From the NCBI RefSeq assembly GCF_001866665.1, contig NZ_MLYO01000062.1:124001-188000 (forward strand): a stretch of DNA of 64,000 bases, read 5' to 3'. Shown piece by piece: positions 1 to 7,946 of this stretch. Every line of letters starts with the position of its first letter. Within the stretch, counting starts at the first letter, position 1. The notes beneath the pieces are model-generated. The model worked only from the letters and a program-made list of their open reading frames with translations. It had not been told where the DNA came from and ran no database searches. Source of the stretch: Streptomyces monashensis (GTDB taxonomy: Bacteria; Actinomycetota; Actinomycetes; Streptomycetales; Streptomycetaceae). A program made the position numbers and the translations under genes.

Positions 1-2
1 TA

Positions 3-461
3 CGCCGCCCGCTGGTCGGCGTGGCCGTGGGCGCGGCCGTCTTCGCGCTGCCGCTGGCGGCCTTCGGGCTGGGACTGGCGCTGCCCTGGGCGGCGTCTGC
101 GTACTTCCTGGCGATGTTCGGTCTAGGAGTGCTCAGCCCGCTGTGGGAGACCGCCATCCAGCACCGCATCCCGCAGGAGGTGCTCGGGCGGGTAGGCTCC
201 TTCGACGCGCTGATCTCGTTTGCCGCCCGCCCGTTGGGCCTGGCCGTGGCCGTTCCGGTTGCCACCCTCCTCGGCACCACGGCACCACTGCTGGCAGGCG
301 CGGTGCTCGTGGCGGCGGCGAACCTGGCCGTGCTGCTGCTGCCCGAGGCATGGGAGCACCCGGAGCCGGTCACGGCACGGGGCGATGCCAGGCGCGAACC
401 TGTGGCCACGGCGGGCCAGGGTCAGTCGGAGGCTGGCTCCAGGGCGGCGGACGGCAGGTAG
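3..461 (+). CDS. MFS transporter, C-terminal part (5' end outside window)
   Basis: The reading frame is open from the first bases of the window, so the gene starts upstream. The visible ~150 residues hold about four hydrophobic segments rich in Ala, Leu and Val. Between the first two pairs lies a short polar loop (HRIPQEVLGRVGSFDAL) typical of the MFS_3/macrolide-efflux type of proton-driven exporters, where an Arg-containing loop precedes the last helices. The final ~40 residues are polar and probably cytoplasmic. Substrate cannot be judged from this half. An IS5 remnant follows about 200 bp downstream. Confidence 0.75.
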   Translation, partial: RRPLVGVAVGAAVFALPLAAFGLGLALPWAASAYFLAMFGLGVLSPLWETAIQHRIPQEVLGRVGSFDALISFAARPLGLAVAVPVATLLGTTAPLLAGAVLVAAANLAVLLLPEAWEHPEPVTARGDARREPVATAGQGQSEAGSRAADGR

Positions 462-658
462 CCGGAGGAATGCAGACCCGGTGTCGGCCCGTGCCGTTGC
501 CTGACTGGCTGTCGTCGTGCCCATCTTGAGGGCCACGATGGGGTCCCGATGGGGTGATCGTGGCAGCTGCCGTGCACAGGAACAGAGCCTCTTGGCAGCT
601 CGAAGGGTGTCTACGCCAACAAGCTGTCCAGGAGGCCCTGTTGCCGCGGTTCTACGGC

Positions 659-1150
659 ATGGTGGGAGCGGAGTCCGCATCGGTCGCTCTCGCGTGTGAC
701 CGCCTGGCGCACGGGTTCGGGAACGCCGGCGACCACGGGGCGCGCCAACGCCGCTACCCGACCGGCATGTCGGACGCCGAGTGGGCGGTGGTCAGGCCGC
801 TGCTGCCGGTGCCGGGCTGGCCGCGGGGCCGGGGCGGCCGGCCGGAGGCCCACTGCCACCGAGGGACACTGGACGCGATCCGCCACCTCGTCGACAACGG
901 CACAAAGTGGCGGGCGATCCCGATCGACTTCCCGCCGCGGGACCGGGTCCATGCGTTCTTCCGACGCCGGCGCGATCACGGTCTGGTCCGGGAGTTCCAC
1001 GACCGGCTCCGCCGCCGAGTGCGCGAGCAGGCGGGGCGGGATCCGGAGCCGAGTGCGGGCGTCATCGACTCCCGGTCGGTCAAGGCGGACGCGGTGGTCG
1101 GATCCGACAGCCGGGGCTTCGACGGCGGGGCCGTCGACCCTAGTACCTGA
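659..1150 (+). pseudogene. IS5-family transposase, 3'-truncated remnant
   Basis: The protein starts with the residues usual for Streptomyces IS5-type transposases (GAESASVALACDRLAHGFG), then the DUF4096-like segment DAEWAVVRPLLPVPGW and the first part of the DDE domain including VIDSRSVKADAV, which carries the first catalytic Asp. Homology stops after RGFDGG; the frame runs into unrelated sequence and ends at TGA. Intact members are about 270-290 residues, so roughly the last half, with the second Asp and the Glu, is missing. Further starts are possible at 554 or 767. It cannot encode an active enzyme. Confidence 0.8.
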
Positions 1151-1637
1151 ACAGCGGAAACACAGCCATCAAGACCGGAAAGACATCAATTACTCAGGCC
1201 ATTGCTGGGAACGTCGGGCATGGCCTGGCGCTCCTGTTGCTTTCCGGCTCGCGGTACCAGGGCGACCGGTGCTTCGGCCCAAGGGGCCATCGCCCGAACG
1301 GTCAACCTGGTCGGTGCAGGCGGCCTGCTCGTCGGCCACTCCGAAGCCCTTGCGCCAGGTCGATACACAGTTCGGTGTCAGGCCGGCAGAACGTTTCCCT
1401 GTCAACTCCGAGTGTGTTGCATGTGCTCCGTGTCGATGTCCGGCACAATTCGGCTGACGCCGAGAACACCGTGTCGACGGCATCAGTGGCCGGCTGTGCG
1501 CACACCACTGCTGCCGGAGCTCCGAACTGCTGTGGCGGGCCTGCCGGATGTGGAGAACCCGGCTTGCCTGTCGTGGCACCTTGGGATCCGGCCCGGCGTC
1601 AACCGGGCCCACCGGACATCTCGGTCTGAGACCCGAC
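1151..1637. other. Non-coding stretch after IS5 remnant
   Basis: No frame here has convincing coding character; the open frames present lack recognisable domains, ribosome binding sites or the strong G/C third-position bias. The stretch separates the broken transposase from the terminators of the small secreted protein gene. Confidence 0.5.
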
Positions 1638-1673
1638 CGACCGCCCCGCTCCTCCACAAAGACGGGGCGGTCG
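1638..1673. terminator. Hairpin, probable terminator
   Basis: An 11-bp perfect stem (1638-1648 with 1663-1673, core GACCGCCCCG/CGGGGCGGTC) closes a 14-nt loop. It lies about 70 bp beyond the stop of the minus-strand secreted protein gene and could act as a second terminator for it. Confidence 0.55.
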
Positions 1674-1704
1674 TGCGTCTGACATCCATCCTGATGCGAG
1701 ACGC

Positions 1705-1736
1705 GGCGCGCCCCTCGATCCGCTGAGAGGCGCGCC
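1705..1736 (-). terminator. Terminator of small secreted protein gene
   Basis: A 12-bp stem with one mismatch (1705-1716 with 1725-1736, core GGCGCGCC) and an 8-nt loop begins 6 bp after the stop codon at 1742. Confidence 0.7.
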
Positions 1737-1741
1737 TGCCA

Positions 1742-2026
1742 TTAGAAGGCGCTGTTGTTGCAGCCCATGGTCGAGCCGAGGCTGCTGGCCTGGGCGCCCG
1801 GGTTGCCCTCGCCGTTCAGCGCGTTGCCCAGCGCGCCGTTGATCAGTCCGACCTCGCCGAGGACGTCGGCGTTCAGGTCATGCGACCTGCATTTGGAACT
1901 CTGCTGGATGTTGAAGCCGTCGCCGTGGCCGCCGCCCTCGCCGCCGGCGTGGGCGGTACCAGCGGCCATGAGTCCCACGCTGCCGAGGGCAGCGACCAGG
2001 ACGGCAACCTTGCGAAGCTTGTGCAT
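1742..2026 (-). CDS. Small secreted protein with signal peptide
   Basis: The 94-residue product begins MHKLRKVAVLVAALGSVGLM and has a clear Sec signal peptide ending at GTAHA (about residue 27). The mature part is Gly- and His-rich at first, then contains two Cys (one in SSKCRSH, one in GSTMGCNNSAF), a short hydrophobic stretch (VLGEVGLINGALGNALNG) and ends AF. Size and secretion recall chaplins and rodlins of aerial hyphae, but neither family's characteristic motifs are present, so only 'small secreted protein' is supported. The start at 2026 is chosen because GGAGAACGAC precedes ATG and the signal peptide begins there; a longer frame upstream adds charged residues that would spoil it. Two hairpins follow the stop. 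Confidence 0.75.
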   Translation of the reverse strand: MHKLRKVAVLVAALGSVGLMAAGTAHAGGEGGGHGDGFNIQQSSKCRSHDLNADVLGEVGLINGALGNALNGEGNPGAQASSLGSTMGCNNSAF

Positions 2027-2177
2027 GTCGTTCTCCGTGAAAGTGAATGGATGCGATCTCCGATAGACCGACTTCTTTCTCTTATGGGACATTAATGCGA
2101 AGAGTTGTGAATCAGACATTGACGCGCCGGTTGCATAGTCATCGTGGGCGCCCCGCCCTGTGCGGGGCCACCCGCAT

Positions 2178-2567
2178 TCAGTTGAGGATCCCCAACTCCG
2201 AATCCGGCCGGCAGTGGGGACACGGCGCGATGTTCGAGTCGGTGAGCGCGGCCTGTGCCTCGTCGGGTCTGATCCGGTGTGTCGTGCATTCGATCATGGC
2301 GCAGTCCGGCAGATGGAGGAAGGCGGGCTCGGGCCCGTGCGGGGTGCGTTCCTGCTGAACGACGTGGCCGGTCTTCGTACGCGCCGGGCTGAAGCCGGGG
2401 AGTGAACGGCTGCCCTTCATGCCACGTGCCGGTGGCTGCTGCTGAGCCGGACGTTCCGCTTGGGCGAGAGCCTTGTGTACCGCGTCGCGCTGGATCCGGA
2501 GGCAGGTGGCGAGCCTGGACCGGCAGGACCCACTCTCCGAACTCCACGTGCTGGTCAACGAAGTCAC
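2178..2567 (-). CDS. DUF6233 domain protein
   Basis: The C-terminal half matches the Streptomyces DUF6233 pattern: a hydrophobic strand followed by a conserved Cys (LHLPDCAMIE), a basic/polar linker, a helix (PDEAQAALTDSN) and the ending CPHCRPDSELGIL. The N-terminal part has the usual helix (LATCLRIQRDAVHKALAQAE). The paired Cys residues could bind a metal, but the function of the family is unknown to me. The GTG start at 2567 fits the usual ~110-130 residue length; the frame stays open upstream, so the start is uncertain. Members are often found in multiple copies on Streptomyces chromosome arms. Confidence 0.65.
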   Translation of the reverse strand: MTSLTSTWSSESGSCRSRLATCLRIQRDAVHKALAQAERPAQQQPPARGMKGSRSLPGFSPARTKTGHVVQQERTPHGPEPAFLHLPDCAMIECTTHRIRPDEAQAALTDSNIAPCPHCRPDSELGILN

Positions 2568-2877
2568 CGGGTACGGCTCGCTTCGAGTGACGGCTGGGGG
2601 CTGCCTGAGGCCGTCGTCATCCGGTCCGGCAGTGCCGACAGGTCCGGTAACGCGCCGCGAAGACATGCTCGCTGGAGCCAGGCCGCACGGGAGTGCGTTC
2701 TCGCGCCTGACCTGCTCCGCCAGTCGTGCCTCGTTCGCGTCGCTTGCGGGGATCGTGGCCGTGGAGCGAACGGCCGGGGCCAGTGCCGCAGCCGGCACTG
2801 CTTCGACGTGCGCCGGCCAGGGCCGCGCTTGGGCCGGCCAGAGGCGCACCCGGGCGCAGCCTCACGCTCGGGGCTGG

Positions 2878-3204
2878 TCAGTCGACCATGCAGAGGTCCC
2901 AACCCTGCCACCCGCCGTCCTGTGAGGGCCCGTTGCAGGGGTAGCCACGCAGCAGGTCCGAGCCGCCGCTACCGGCGTCGGAGTCGTCCAGGCAGCGGCC
3001 GGTGCCGACATTCCGGAGCACCTGCTGGAAGTAGGCGGGGTGGGTACCGGTGATCCGGCCGACGACCTTCCACTTCTGCCAGTTGTAGCCGTTGCACGGG
3101 AAGCTTCAGCAGCGGCCTTCTCCACCCGGTCGCGCTGGGCCTCGTCGAAAGCGAGGGGAGAACAGCAGCGCCCCGTTCCCGTGCAGGGAGAAGACGTCCG
3201 GCAT
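2878..3204 (-). pseudogene. Lectin-like secreted/binding protein gene with two frameshifts
   Basis: Reading from ATG 3204 (RBS GAGGAAGAGG) gives MPDVFSLHGNGALLFS. The continuing similarity then moves to a second frame (LAFDEAQRDRVEKAAAEA) at a run of four C about 3154-3158, and returns to the first frame near 3097-3103 (CNGYNWQKWKVVGRITGT). The first frame then runs to TGA at 2878. The last ~70 residues contain QKW, NVGTGRCLDDSD and a Cys-Trp-rich end (GGWQGWDLCMVD), like the repeats of ricin-type beta-trefoil lectins. The shifts compensate, so the tail returns to frame, but the original frame meets a stop between them. It is a decayed gene unless both are sequence errors. Confidence 0.6.
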
Positions 3205-3273
3205 GCCTCTTCCTCGGCGTCGGCTCTGTCGGACTGGCTCGCAAACCGGCGACGAGGACCGGAGAAGCACCCC

Positions 3274-3768
3274 TCAGGCCACCCGGTCGCCGTTCTCCAG
3301 TTCCGCGGTTCCGGAGCCGTCCGCGAGGACGTCCAGACAGACCACAACGCGGCGGCCGAGCGCGCCGGGCAGGTGGTCGGTGATCTCCTCGCGCGCCACC
3401 AGGCGCCAGGACAGCAGCTCCTCCTCCTGGAGCCGGATGGACTTCAGCTCGGACTCCGTGAGCACTCCGCCGTCGTACAGGTAGGCCACCAGCGGCGGGC
3501 GGGCCTCGCCGCGCACCCAGTCCACGGCCAGCAGCCGGCCCGGCGCCCGGTCGAGGCCGATCTCCTCCAGCGTCTCGCGGCGCGCGCCCTCGCGCGGGCC
3601 CTCGCCGTCGTCGGACTCGATCGTGCCGCCCGGAAGCGCCCAGCCCTCGCGGTAGTTGGGCTCGACGAGCAGCACCCGCCCCTCGGCGTCCCGGAAGAGC
3701 ACGGCGGCACCGGCGAGGACGCGCGGCAGGCTCGCGATGTACGCGGTGAAGTCATCAGTCGTGGTCAT
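3274..3768 (-). CDS. NUDIX hydrolase
   Basis: The 164-residue protein has a central NUDIX box: GGTIESDDGE at about residues 47-56 leading into GARRETLEEIG (61-71), where REXXEE supplies the metal-binding glutamates. It should hydrolyse a nucleoside-diphosphate-linked substrate, but the box alone does not identify it. There is a slightly longer spacing between the GG and the helix than in the strict consensus, as seen in many actinobacterial members. The gene ends the minus-strand stretch next to the ADP-ribosylglycohydrolase, 28 bp downstream of it; both act on nucleotide-sugar type bonds and may share a transcript. ATG at 3768 is the only good start. Confidence 0.85.
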   Translation of the reverse strand: MTTTDDFTAYIASLPRVLAGAAVLFRDAEGRVLLVEPNYREGWALPGGTIESDDGEGPREGARRETLEEIGLDRAPGRLLAVDWVRGEARPPLVAYLYDGGVLTESELKSIRLQEEELLSWRLVAREEITDHLPGALGRRVVVCLDVLADGSGTAELENGDRVA

Positions 3769-3796
3769 TGCGGCAGCCTAACCAGCCGCCGCACGG

Positions 3797-4888
3797 CTAC
3801 GGCACGGCCGTCGCCAGGCGCAGGGTGCGTTGGGCCAGCGCACTGATCCGTACGCCGTCGAAGCCGGACACCGCGCTCCGTACCGTGTCCCGGAGCGGTT
3901 CCGTCCACGGGGCGGGGATACCGGCCGCGCCGGTGCGGACTCCGGCCACCGAGCCGGCGGTCGCCCCGTTGGAGTCGGTGTCCAGGCCGCCGCGCACGGT
4001 CAGGGTGAGGGTCCGGGTGAAGTCGCCGTCGCCGTACAGCAGCCCGGCGGTCAGTACGGCGGCGTTCGGGACGGTGTGGATCCAGCCGAGTCCGGCGGTC
4101 TCCTCGGACAGCGTGGCCAGGGTCTGCTCCCAGGACATCCCGGACTCGTGCAGGGCCGCGACCCGCCGTACGGTCCGGGCGAGCCGGCAGCCGGCCGGGA
4201 TCACGCCGAGCCCGCCCTCCACCGCGTCGCGCACGCTCGGCGCGGTGAACGCCGCCGCGATCAGCGCGGCCGCCCACATCGCGCCGTACACCCCGTTGCC
4301 GGTGTGCGAGAGCACCGCGTCCCGGCGGGCCAGCCCGGCGGCGCGGACCGGGTCGCCGGGGCAGACCCAGCCGTAGACGTCGGCGCGGATCAGCGCCCCG
4401 ATCCACTCCTGGTAGGGGTTGTGGTACGTCGCCGTCAGCGGCGGTCCGAGCCCGGCGACGAGGTTGCGGTACGCGGCCCGCTCCGCGGTGAAGGTCTGCA
4501 GATACGGCAGCCTGAGCAGCCACAGGCCGCCGACCTGCTCCGTGCTGAAGCCGGGGCCGTGGGTCTCCAGCAGGTCCAGGCCGAGGATCGTGTAGTCCAC
4601 GTCGTCGTCCCGGCAGCTGCCGTCGATGCGCCCGCGCACACAGGCGCGCCACTCCGGGCGCAGCACCGCCCGGTCGGCGGGGTCGACGGGCTCGGGCAGA
4701 TACCCGGTGAGCGGCAGCGCCCCGGCGCGGCGCAGATAGCGGTCGATGCGGTCGCGGGTCCACACCTCGCCCTGTTCGACCGGTTTGCCGAGCATGTTGC
4801 CCGCGATCCGGCCGAGCCAGCCGCCGTGGATGCGGTCGGCGAGGTCGGGCTCGGTGCGCTGGGGGGCCGAGGCGGGCCGGAGCGTCAT
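3797..4888 (-). CDS. ADP-ribosylglycohydrolase family protein
   Basis: The 363-residue protein has the family's N-terminal fold signature (DRIHGGWLGRIAGNMLGKP), a metal-binding acidic motif CRDDDVDYT near residue 100, and the C-terminal motif GGLDTDSNGATAGSVAG, which completes the two-magnesium site in ADP-ribosylglycohydrolases. It probably removes ADP-ribose from a protein or small-molecule acceptor. Related crystallin J1-like proteins share the fold, so the substrate is not fixed. ATG at 4888 is preferred: upstream codons in the same frame lack domain similarity and overlap the divergent glycerate kinase promoter region. The NUDIX gene follows 28 bp downstream. Confidence 0.85.
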   Translation of the reverse strand: MTLRPASAPQRTEPDLADRIHGGWLGRIAGNMLGKPVEQGEVWTRDRIDRYLRRAGALPLTGYLPEPVDPADRAVLRPEWRACVRGRIDGSCRDDDVDYTILGLDLLETHGPGFSTEQVGGLWLLRLPYLQTFTAERAAYRNLVAGLGPPLTATYHNPYQEWIGALIRADVYGWVCPGDPVRAAGLARRDAVLSHTGNGVYGAMWAAALIAAAFTAPSVRDAVEGGLGVIPAGCRLARTVRRVAALHESGMSWEQTLATLSEETAGLGWIHTVPNAAVLTAGLLYGDGDFTRTLTLTVRGGLDTDSNGATAGSVAGVRTGAAGIPAPWTEPLRDTVRSAVSGFDGVRISALAQRTLRLATAVP

Positions 4889-5038
4889 GGCTGGGGTGTA
4901 CCCGTTTTCCCCGGGGCCCTCCCAGCCGCTTCCCAGCCTTCGGTCGGGGCATGACGACGGGGGCCGCTTGCGGTTATGGTCGCAGCGGCGCGACTGGCCC
5001 TGACGTGCGCGGGGCCCGGAGAGCAAGGGGAAAGCAAG

Positions 5039-6190
5039 GTGGCGGACGCAAGCGTGGACGAGCCCTGTCGGGTGCTCGTCGCCGCGGACAAGTTCAAGGG
5101 CTCGCTGACGGCCGTACAGGTCGCCGAGCGGGTGACGGCCGGGCTGCGCCGGGTCGTGCCGGACGTCGAGGTCGAGGCGCTGCCCGTGGCCGACGGCGGC
5201 GACGGGACCGTGGACGCGGCGGTCGCGGCCGGTTTCGAGCGGCGCGAGGTGCGGGTCGCGGGACCGCTGGGCCAGGAGGTGACGGCCGCGTACGCGCTGC
5301 GCGGCACCACCGCGGTCGTGGAGATGGCGGAGGCCAGCGGCCTCCAGCGGCTCCCGGCCGGTGTCTTCGCGCCCCTGACCGCCTCGACGTACGGCTCCGG
5401 AGAGCTGCTGCGGGCCGCGCTGGACGCGGGCGCGCGCAGGATCGTGTTCGGCGTCGGCGGCAGCGCCACGACGGACGGCGGCGCCGGGATGCTGTCGGCG
5501 CTGGGCGCCCGGTTCCTGGACGAGGACGGCGAGCCGGTGCCCCCGGGCGGCGGCGGCCTCGCCGACCTGGCCCGTGCCGACCTGTCCGCCCTGGACCCCC
5601 GCCTCTCCTCGGTCGAACTGGTCCTGGCGAGCGACGTCGACAATCCGCTGACCGGGCCGAAGGGCGCACCGGCCGTCTACGGCCCGCAGAAGGGCGCCTC
5701 GCCGGACGACGTGGACACCCTGGACGGGGCGCTCGCGCACTACGCGAAGGTGCTGGAGGCGGCTGCCTGGCCGCGGGCCGCCGAGTACGCGTCGGCGCCG
5801 GGCGCGGGCGCCGCGGGCGGCATCGGCTACGGCGCCCTGCTCCTGGGCGCCCGCTTCCGCCCCGGCATCGAGGTCATGCTCGACGTCCTCGGCTTCGCGC
5901 CCGCGCTGGAGCGGGCCTCGCTGGTGATCACCGGCGAGGGGTCGCTGGACGAGCAGACGCTGCACGGGAAGGCACCGGCGGGGGTCGCCTCGGCGGCGCG
6001 GGCCGCGGGCCGGCCCGTGGTCGCGGTGTGCGGCCGGCTGGCGCTTCCCGAGGAGGCGCTGCTGCGGGCCGGCATCGAGCGCGCCTACCCCCTGACCTCG
6101 GTCGAGCCGGACGTGGCCAGGTGCATCGCGGACGCGGGACCGATCCTGGAGCGCGTCGCGGCGCAGATCGCCGAGGACTACGTGGCCTGA
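5039..6190 (+). CDS. Glycerate kinase
   Basis: This 383-residue protein phosphorylates glycerate with ATP, linking glyoxylate/hydroxypyruvate breakdown to glycolysis. Family hallmarks are the N-terminal DKFKGSL, the acidic ADGGDGTVDA, the Gly-rich GVGGSATTDGGAGM around residue 140, and ITGEGSLDEQTLHGKAP about residue 300, all diagnostic of the GlxK/GarK family. The GTG at 5039 is preferred to an upstream start at 4976 because AGGGGAAAG precedes it and because it gives the usual ~380 residues. A strong bidirectional terminator follows the stop. Confidence 0.9.
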   Translation: MADASVDEPCRVLVAADKFKGSLTAVQVAERVTAGLRRVVPDVEVEALPVADGGDGTVDAAVAAGFERREVRVAGPLGQEVTAAYALRGTTAVVEMAEASGLQRLPAGVFAPLTASTYGSGELLRAALDAGARRIVFGVGGSATTDGGAGMLSALGARFLDEDGEPVPPGGGGLADLARADLSALDPRLSSVELVLASDVDNPLTGPKGAPAVYGPQKGASPDDVDTLDGALAHYAKVLEAAAWPRAAEYASAPGAGAAGGIGYGALLLGARFRPGIEVMLDVLGFAPALERASLVITGEGSLDEQTLHGKAPAGVASAARAAGRPVVAVCGRLALPEEALLRAGIERAYPLTSVEPDVARCIADAGPILERVAAQIAEDYVA

Positions 6191-6215
6191 GGCCCCGGGC
6201 GGGCTGCACACGCAC

Positions 6216-6249
6216 AGGGGCCCCGGACCAGGAACGGTCCGGGGCCCCT
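6216..6249. terminator. Bidirectional terminator
   Basis: A 14-bp perfect stem (core GGGGCCCCGGACC) with a 6-nt loop sits between the convergent glycerate kinase and pssA genes, 25 bp after one stop and 13 bp after the other. Confidence 0.85.
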
Positions 6250-6262
6250 CGTGCAAGCGCCG

Positions 6263-7120
6263 CTACGGCAACTGCGCCGTCCGCGCCTCGCGCCGGTTGT
6301 CGCGGAAGTTGTTCACCCGGCGGGCCGTGGCGAACAGCGGGATCACCGCGCCCATGACCAGCTGGAGCGCACAGCCCGTCTGGAGCAGCAGCTGCCCGCT
6401 GGGCGCGTCGAAGGCCCAGGCGGCCAGCAGGCCCATGTTCAGCACGATCCAGGACAGCATGGCCCCGGCGAGGCGGCCCCGCGGCTTCGGGTACTCCACC
6501 CGGCTCACCATCAGCCACGCGGTGCCGAGGATCGCCAGCAGCGTCGCCACGAAGGGCAGCTCCAGGAGCACGATCGAGACGACCGTCAGCGCCCCGAACG
6601 GGCTCGGCATGCCCTGGAACATGCCGTCCTTCATCGTCACGCAGGAGAACCGGGCGAGTCTGAGCACGACCGCCAGCAGCACCACGATCGCGCCCAGCGC
6701 CGCCATCCGCTGGTGCGCGTCGTCGGCGACCATGCCGTAGACGAGGACGAAGTACGCGGGCGCGAGCCCGAAGCTGATCAGGTCGGAGAGGTTGTCCAGC
6801 TCCGCGCCCATCGGGGACGAGCGCAGCTTCCTGGCCACCAGTCCGTCGAACAGGTCGAAGACGGCCGCGCAGAGCATCAGGATGACGGCCGTGGCCGCAC
6901 TGTGCCGCGCCATGCCCGCGGACTCGTCCTTGCCCGTCAGGTGCGGGATCAGGATGCCGGTGGTGGTGAAGTACACCGCCATGAAGCCGCAGGTGGCGTT
7001 GCCGAGGGTGAGGGTGTCCGCTATCGACAGACGCAGAGAAAGAGGCATCTCCTCTTCTTCGTCCACCTCGTCGGCCTCGGGCACCCAGCCCGCCTGGGTC
7101 TCCGGATCAATCACGGTCAA
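6263..7120 (-). CDS. pssA: CDP-diacylglycerol--serine O-phosphatidyltransferase
   Basis: This membrane enzyme makes phosphatidylserine from CDP-diacylglycerol and serine. The 285-residue protein has a short acidic N-terminus, then the CDP-alcohol phosphotransferase motif DLFDGLVAR (residues 89-97) continuing to GAELDNLSD (105-113), with the four conserved Asp. About eight hydrophobic segments follow. It overlaps psd by 14 bp at its start, so the two are translationally coupled, and together they form the phosphatidylethanolamine branch of phospholipid synthesis. A terminator lies just after the stop. Confidence 0.92.
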   Translation of the reverse strand: MTVIDPETQAGWVPEADEVDEEEEMPLSLRLSIADTLTLGNATCGFMAVYFTTTGILIPHLTGKDESAGMARHSAATAVILMLCAAVFDLFDGLVARKLRSSPMGAELDNLSDLISFGLAPAYFVLVYGMVADDAHQRMAALGAIVVLLAVVLRLARFSCVTMKDGMFQGMPSPFGALTVVSIVLLELPFVATLLAILGTAWLMVSRVEYPKPRGRLAGAMLSWIVLNMGLLAAWAFDAPSGQLLLQTGCALQLVMGAVIPLFATARRVNNFRDNRREARTAQLP

Positions 7121-7763
7121 TGCGAGTCACCCCAGCCACGGTCTTCTGTCCGACCTCGACCGCGACCTCCACGCCCTCGGGCAGGTAGAGATCGACACGC
7201 GAGCCGAAGCGGATCAGACCGATTCGGTCGCCCTGCTCGACCTTCGTGCCCTCGGGGAGGTAGGGCACGATGCGGCGGGCCACCGCGCCGGCGATCTGGA
7301 TCATCTCGATGTCGCCGAGTTCGGTGTCGAAATGCCAGACTACGCGCTCGTTGTTCTCGCTCTCCTTGTTGAAGGCCGGAACAAAGCCGCCGGGGACGTG
7401 CTCGACGGACGTCACCGTGCCCGCGAGGGGCGCGCGGTTGACGTGGACGTTCAGCGGGCTCATGAAGATCGCGACGCGGGTGCGCCCGTCCTTCCACGGC
7501 ATGATGCTCTGCACCACGCCGTCGGCGGGCGAGATGACCCGGCCCCGGGCGATCTCGCGCTCGGGGTCGCGGAAGAACCACAGCATGCCCGCCGCGAGCG
7601 CGGTGGCGGGCACGGCGACGGCCTTGGCGGCGCCCGAGCGGCGGGCGCGGGCCAGGCTGAGGGCTGCGGTGGCGACGGTCGGGAGGAGCCACGGCGATGC
7701 TCCGCGCGCGAGGCGTACGCCGGCCAGGCTGTCTCGATGTGCAGAGGTTTGGCTGTGGGGCAT
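7107..7763 (-). CDS. psd: Phosphatidylserine decarboxylase
   Basis: The 218-residue proenzyme converts phosphatidylserine to phosphatidylethanolamine. Near the C-terminus is RFGSR, where cleavage between Gly187 and Ser188 would generate the pyruvoyl cofactor, as in the short bacterial Psd type. The N-terminal region has one or two hydrophobic segments that attach it to the membrane, then FFRDPER and the conserved SPLNVHVNR. ATG at 7763 gives the normal length for this short class; the frame stays open upstream but without similarity. The gene is upstream of pssA on the same strand and overlaps it. Confidence 0.9.
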   Translation of the reverse strand: MPHSQTSAHRDSLAGVRLARGASPWLLPTVATAALSLARARRSGAAKAVAVPATALAAGMLWFFRDPEREIARGRVISPADGVVQSIMPWKDGRTRVAIFMSPLNVHVNRAPLAGTVTSVEHVPGGFVPAFNKESENNERVVWHFDTELGDIEMIQIAGAVARRIVPYLPEGTKVEQGDRIGLIRFGSRVDLYLPEGVEVAVEVGQKTVAGVTRIDRD

Positions 7764-7902
7764 GGATGACCTTCGTAGCGGATGATGCCGCGCGGTATGA
7801 CGGGGGACGGCGGCTTTCCGGGGATCGTACCGGTCGCGGGCCGCAACTGGGCAAGCCAGGAAGCCGAGTCGGCGGCCGAAGACCGGCTGAACAATGAGTA
7901 CA

Positions 7903-7933
7903 GGGTGTGATCTTCTTCTCGAAGAAAACACCC
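7903..7933 (-). terminator. Probable terminator of the ethylmalonyl-CoA operon
   Basis: An imperfect hairpin (GGGTGT/ACACCC outer arms, TTCTT/AAGAA inner arms) starts 13 bp after the acyl-CoA dehydrogenase stop. It lies between that operon and psd. Confidence 0.5.
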
Positions 7934-7946
7934 CGTACCCGGACAA

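Noticed and set aside
1202-1726. Open frames between the IS5 remnant and the small secreted protein
   Set aside because: They lack third-position bias, ribosome sites and recognisable domains, and cover terminator hairpins.
1742-2026. Calling the small secreted protein a chaplin
   Set aside because: Size and signal peptide fit, but the chaplin domain motif is missing; the Cys spacing and the NNSAF ending are different.
3797-6256. An 819-codon minus-strand frame spanning the glycerate kinase
   Set aside because: The part beyond 4888 is opposite the well-supported glycerate kinase and shows no domain; only the ADP-ribosylglycohydrolase portion is real.
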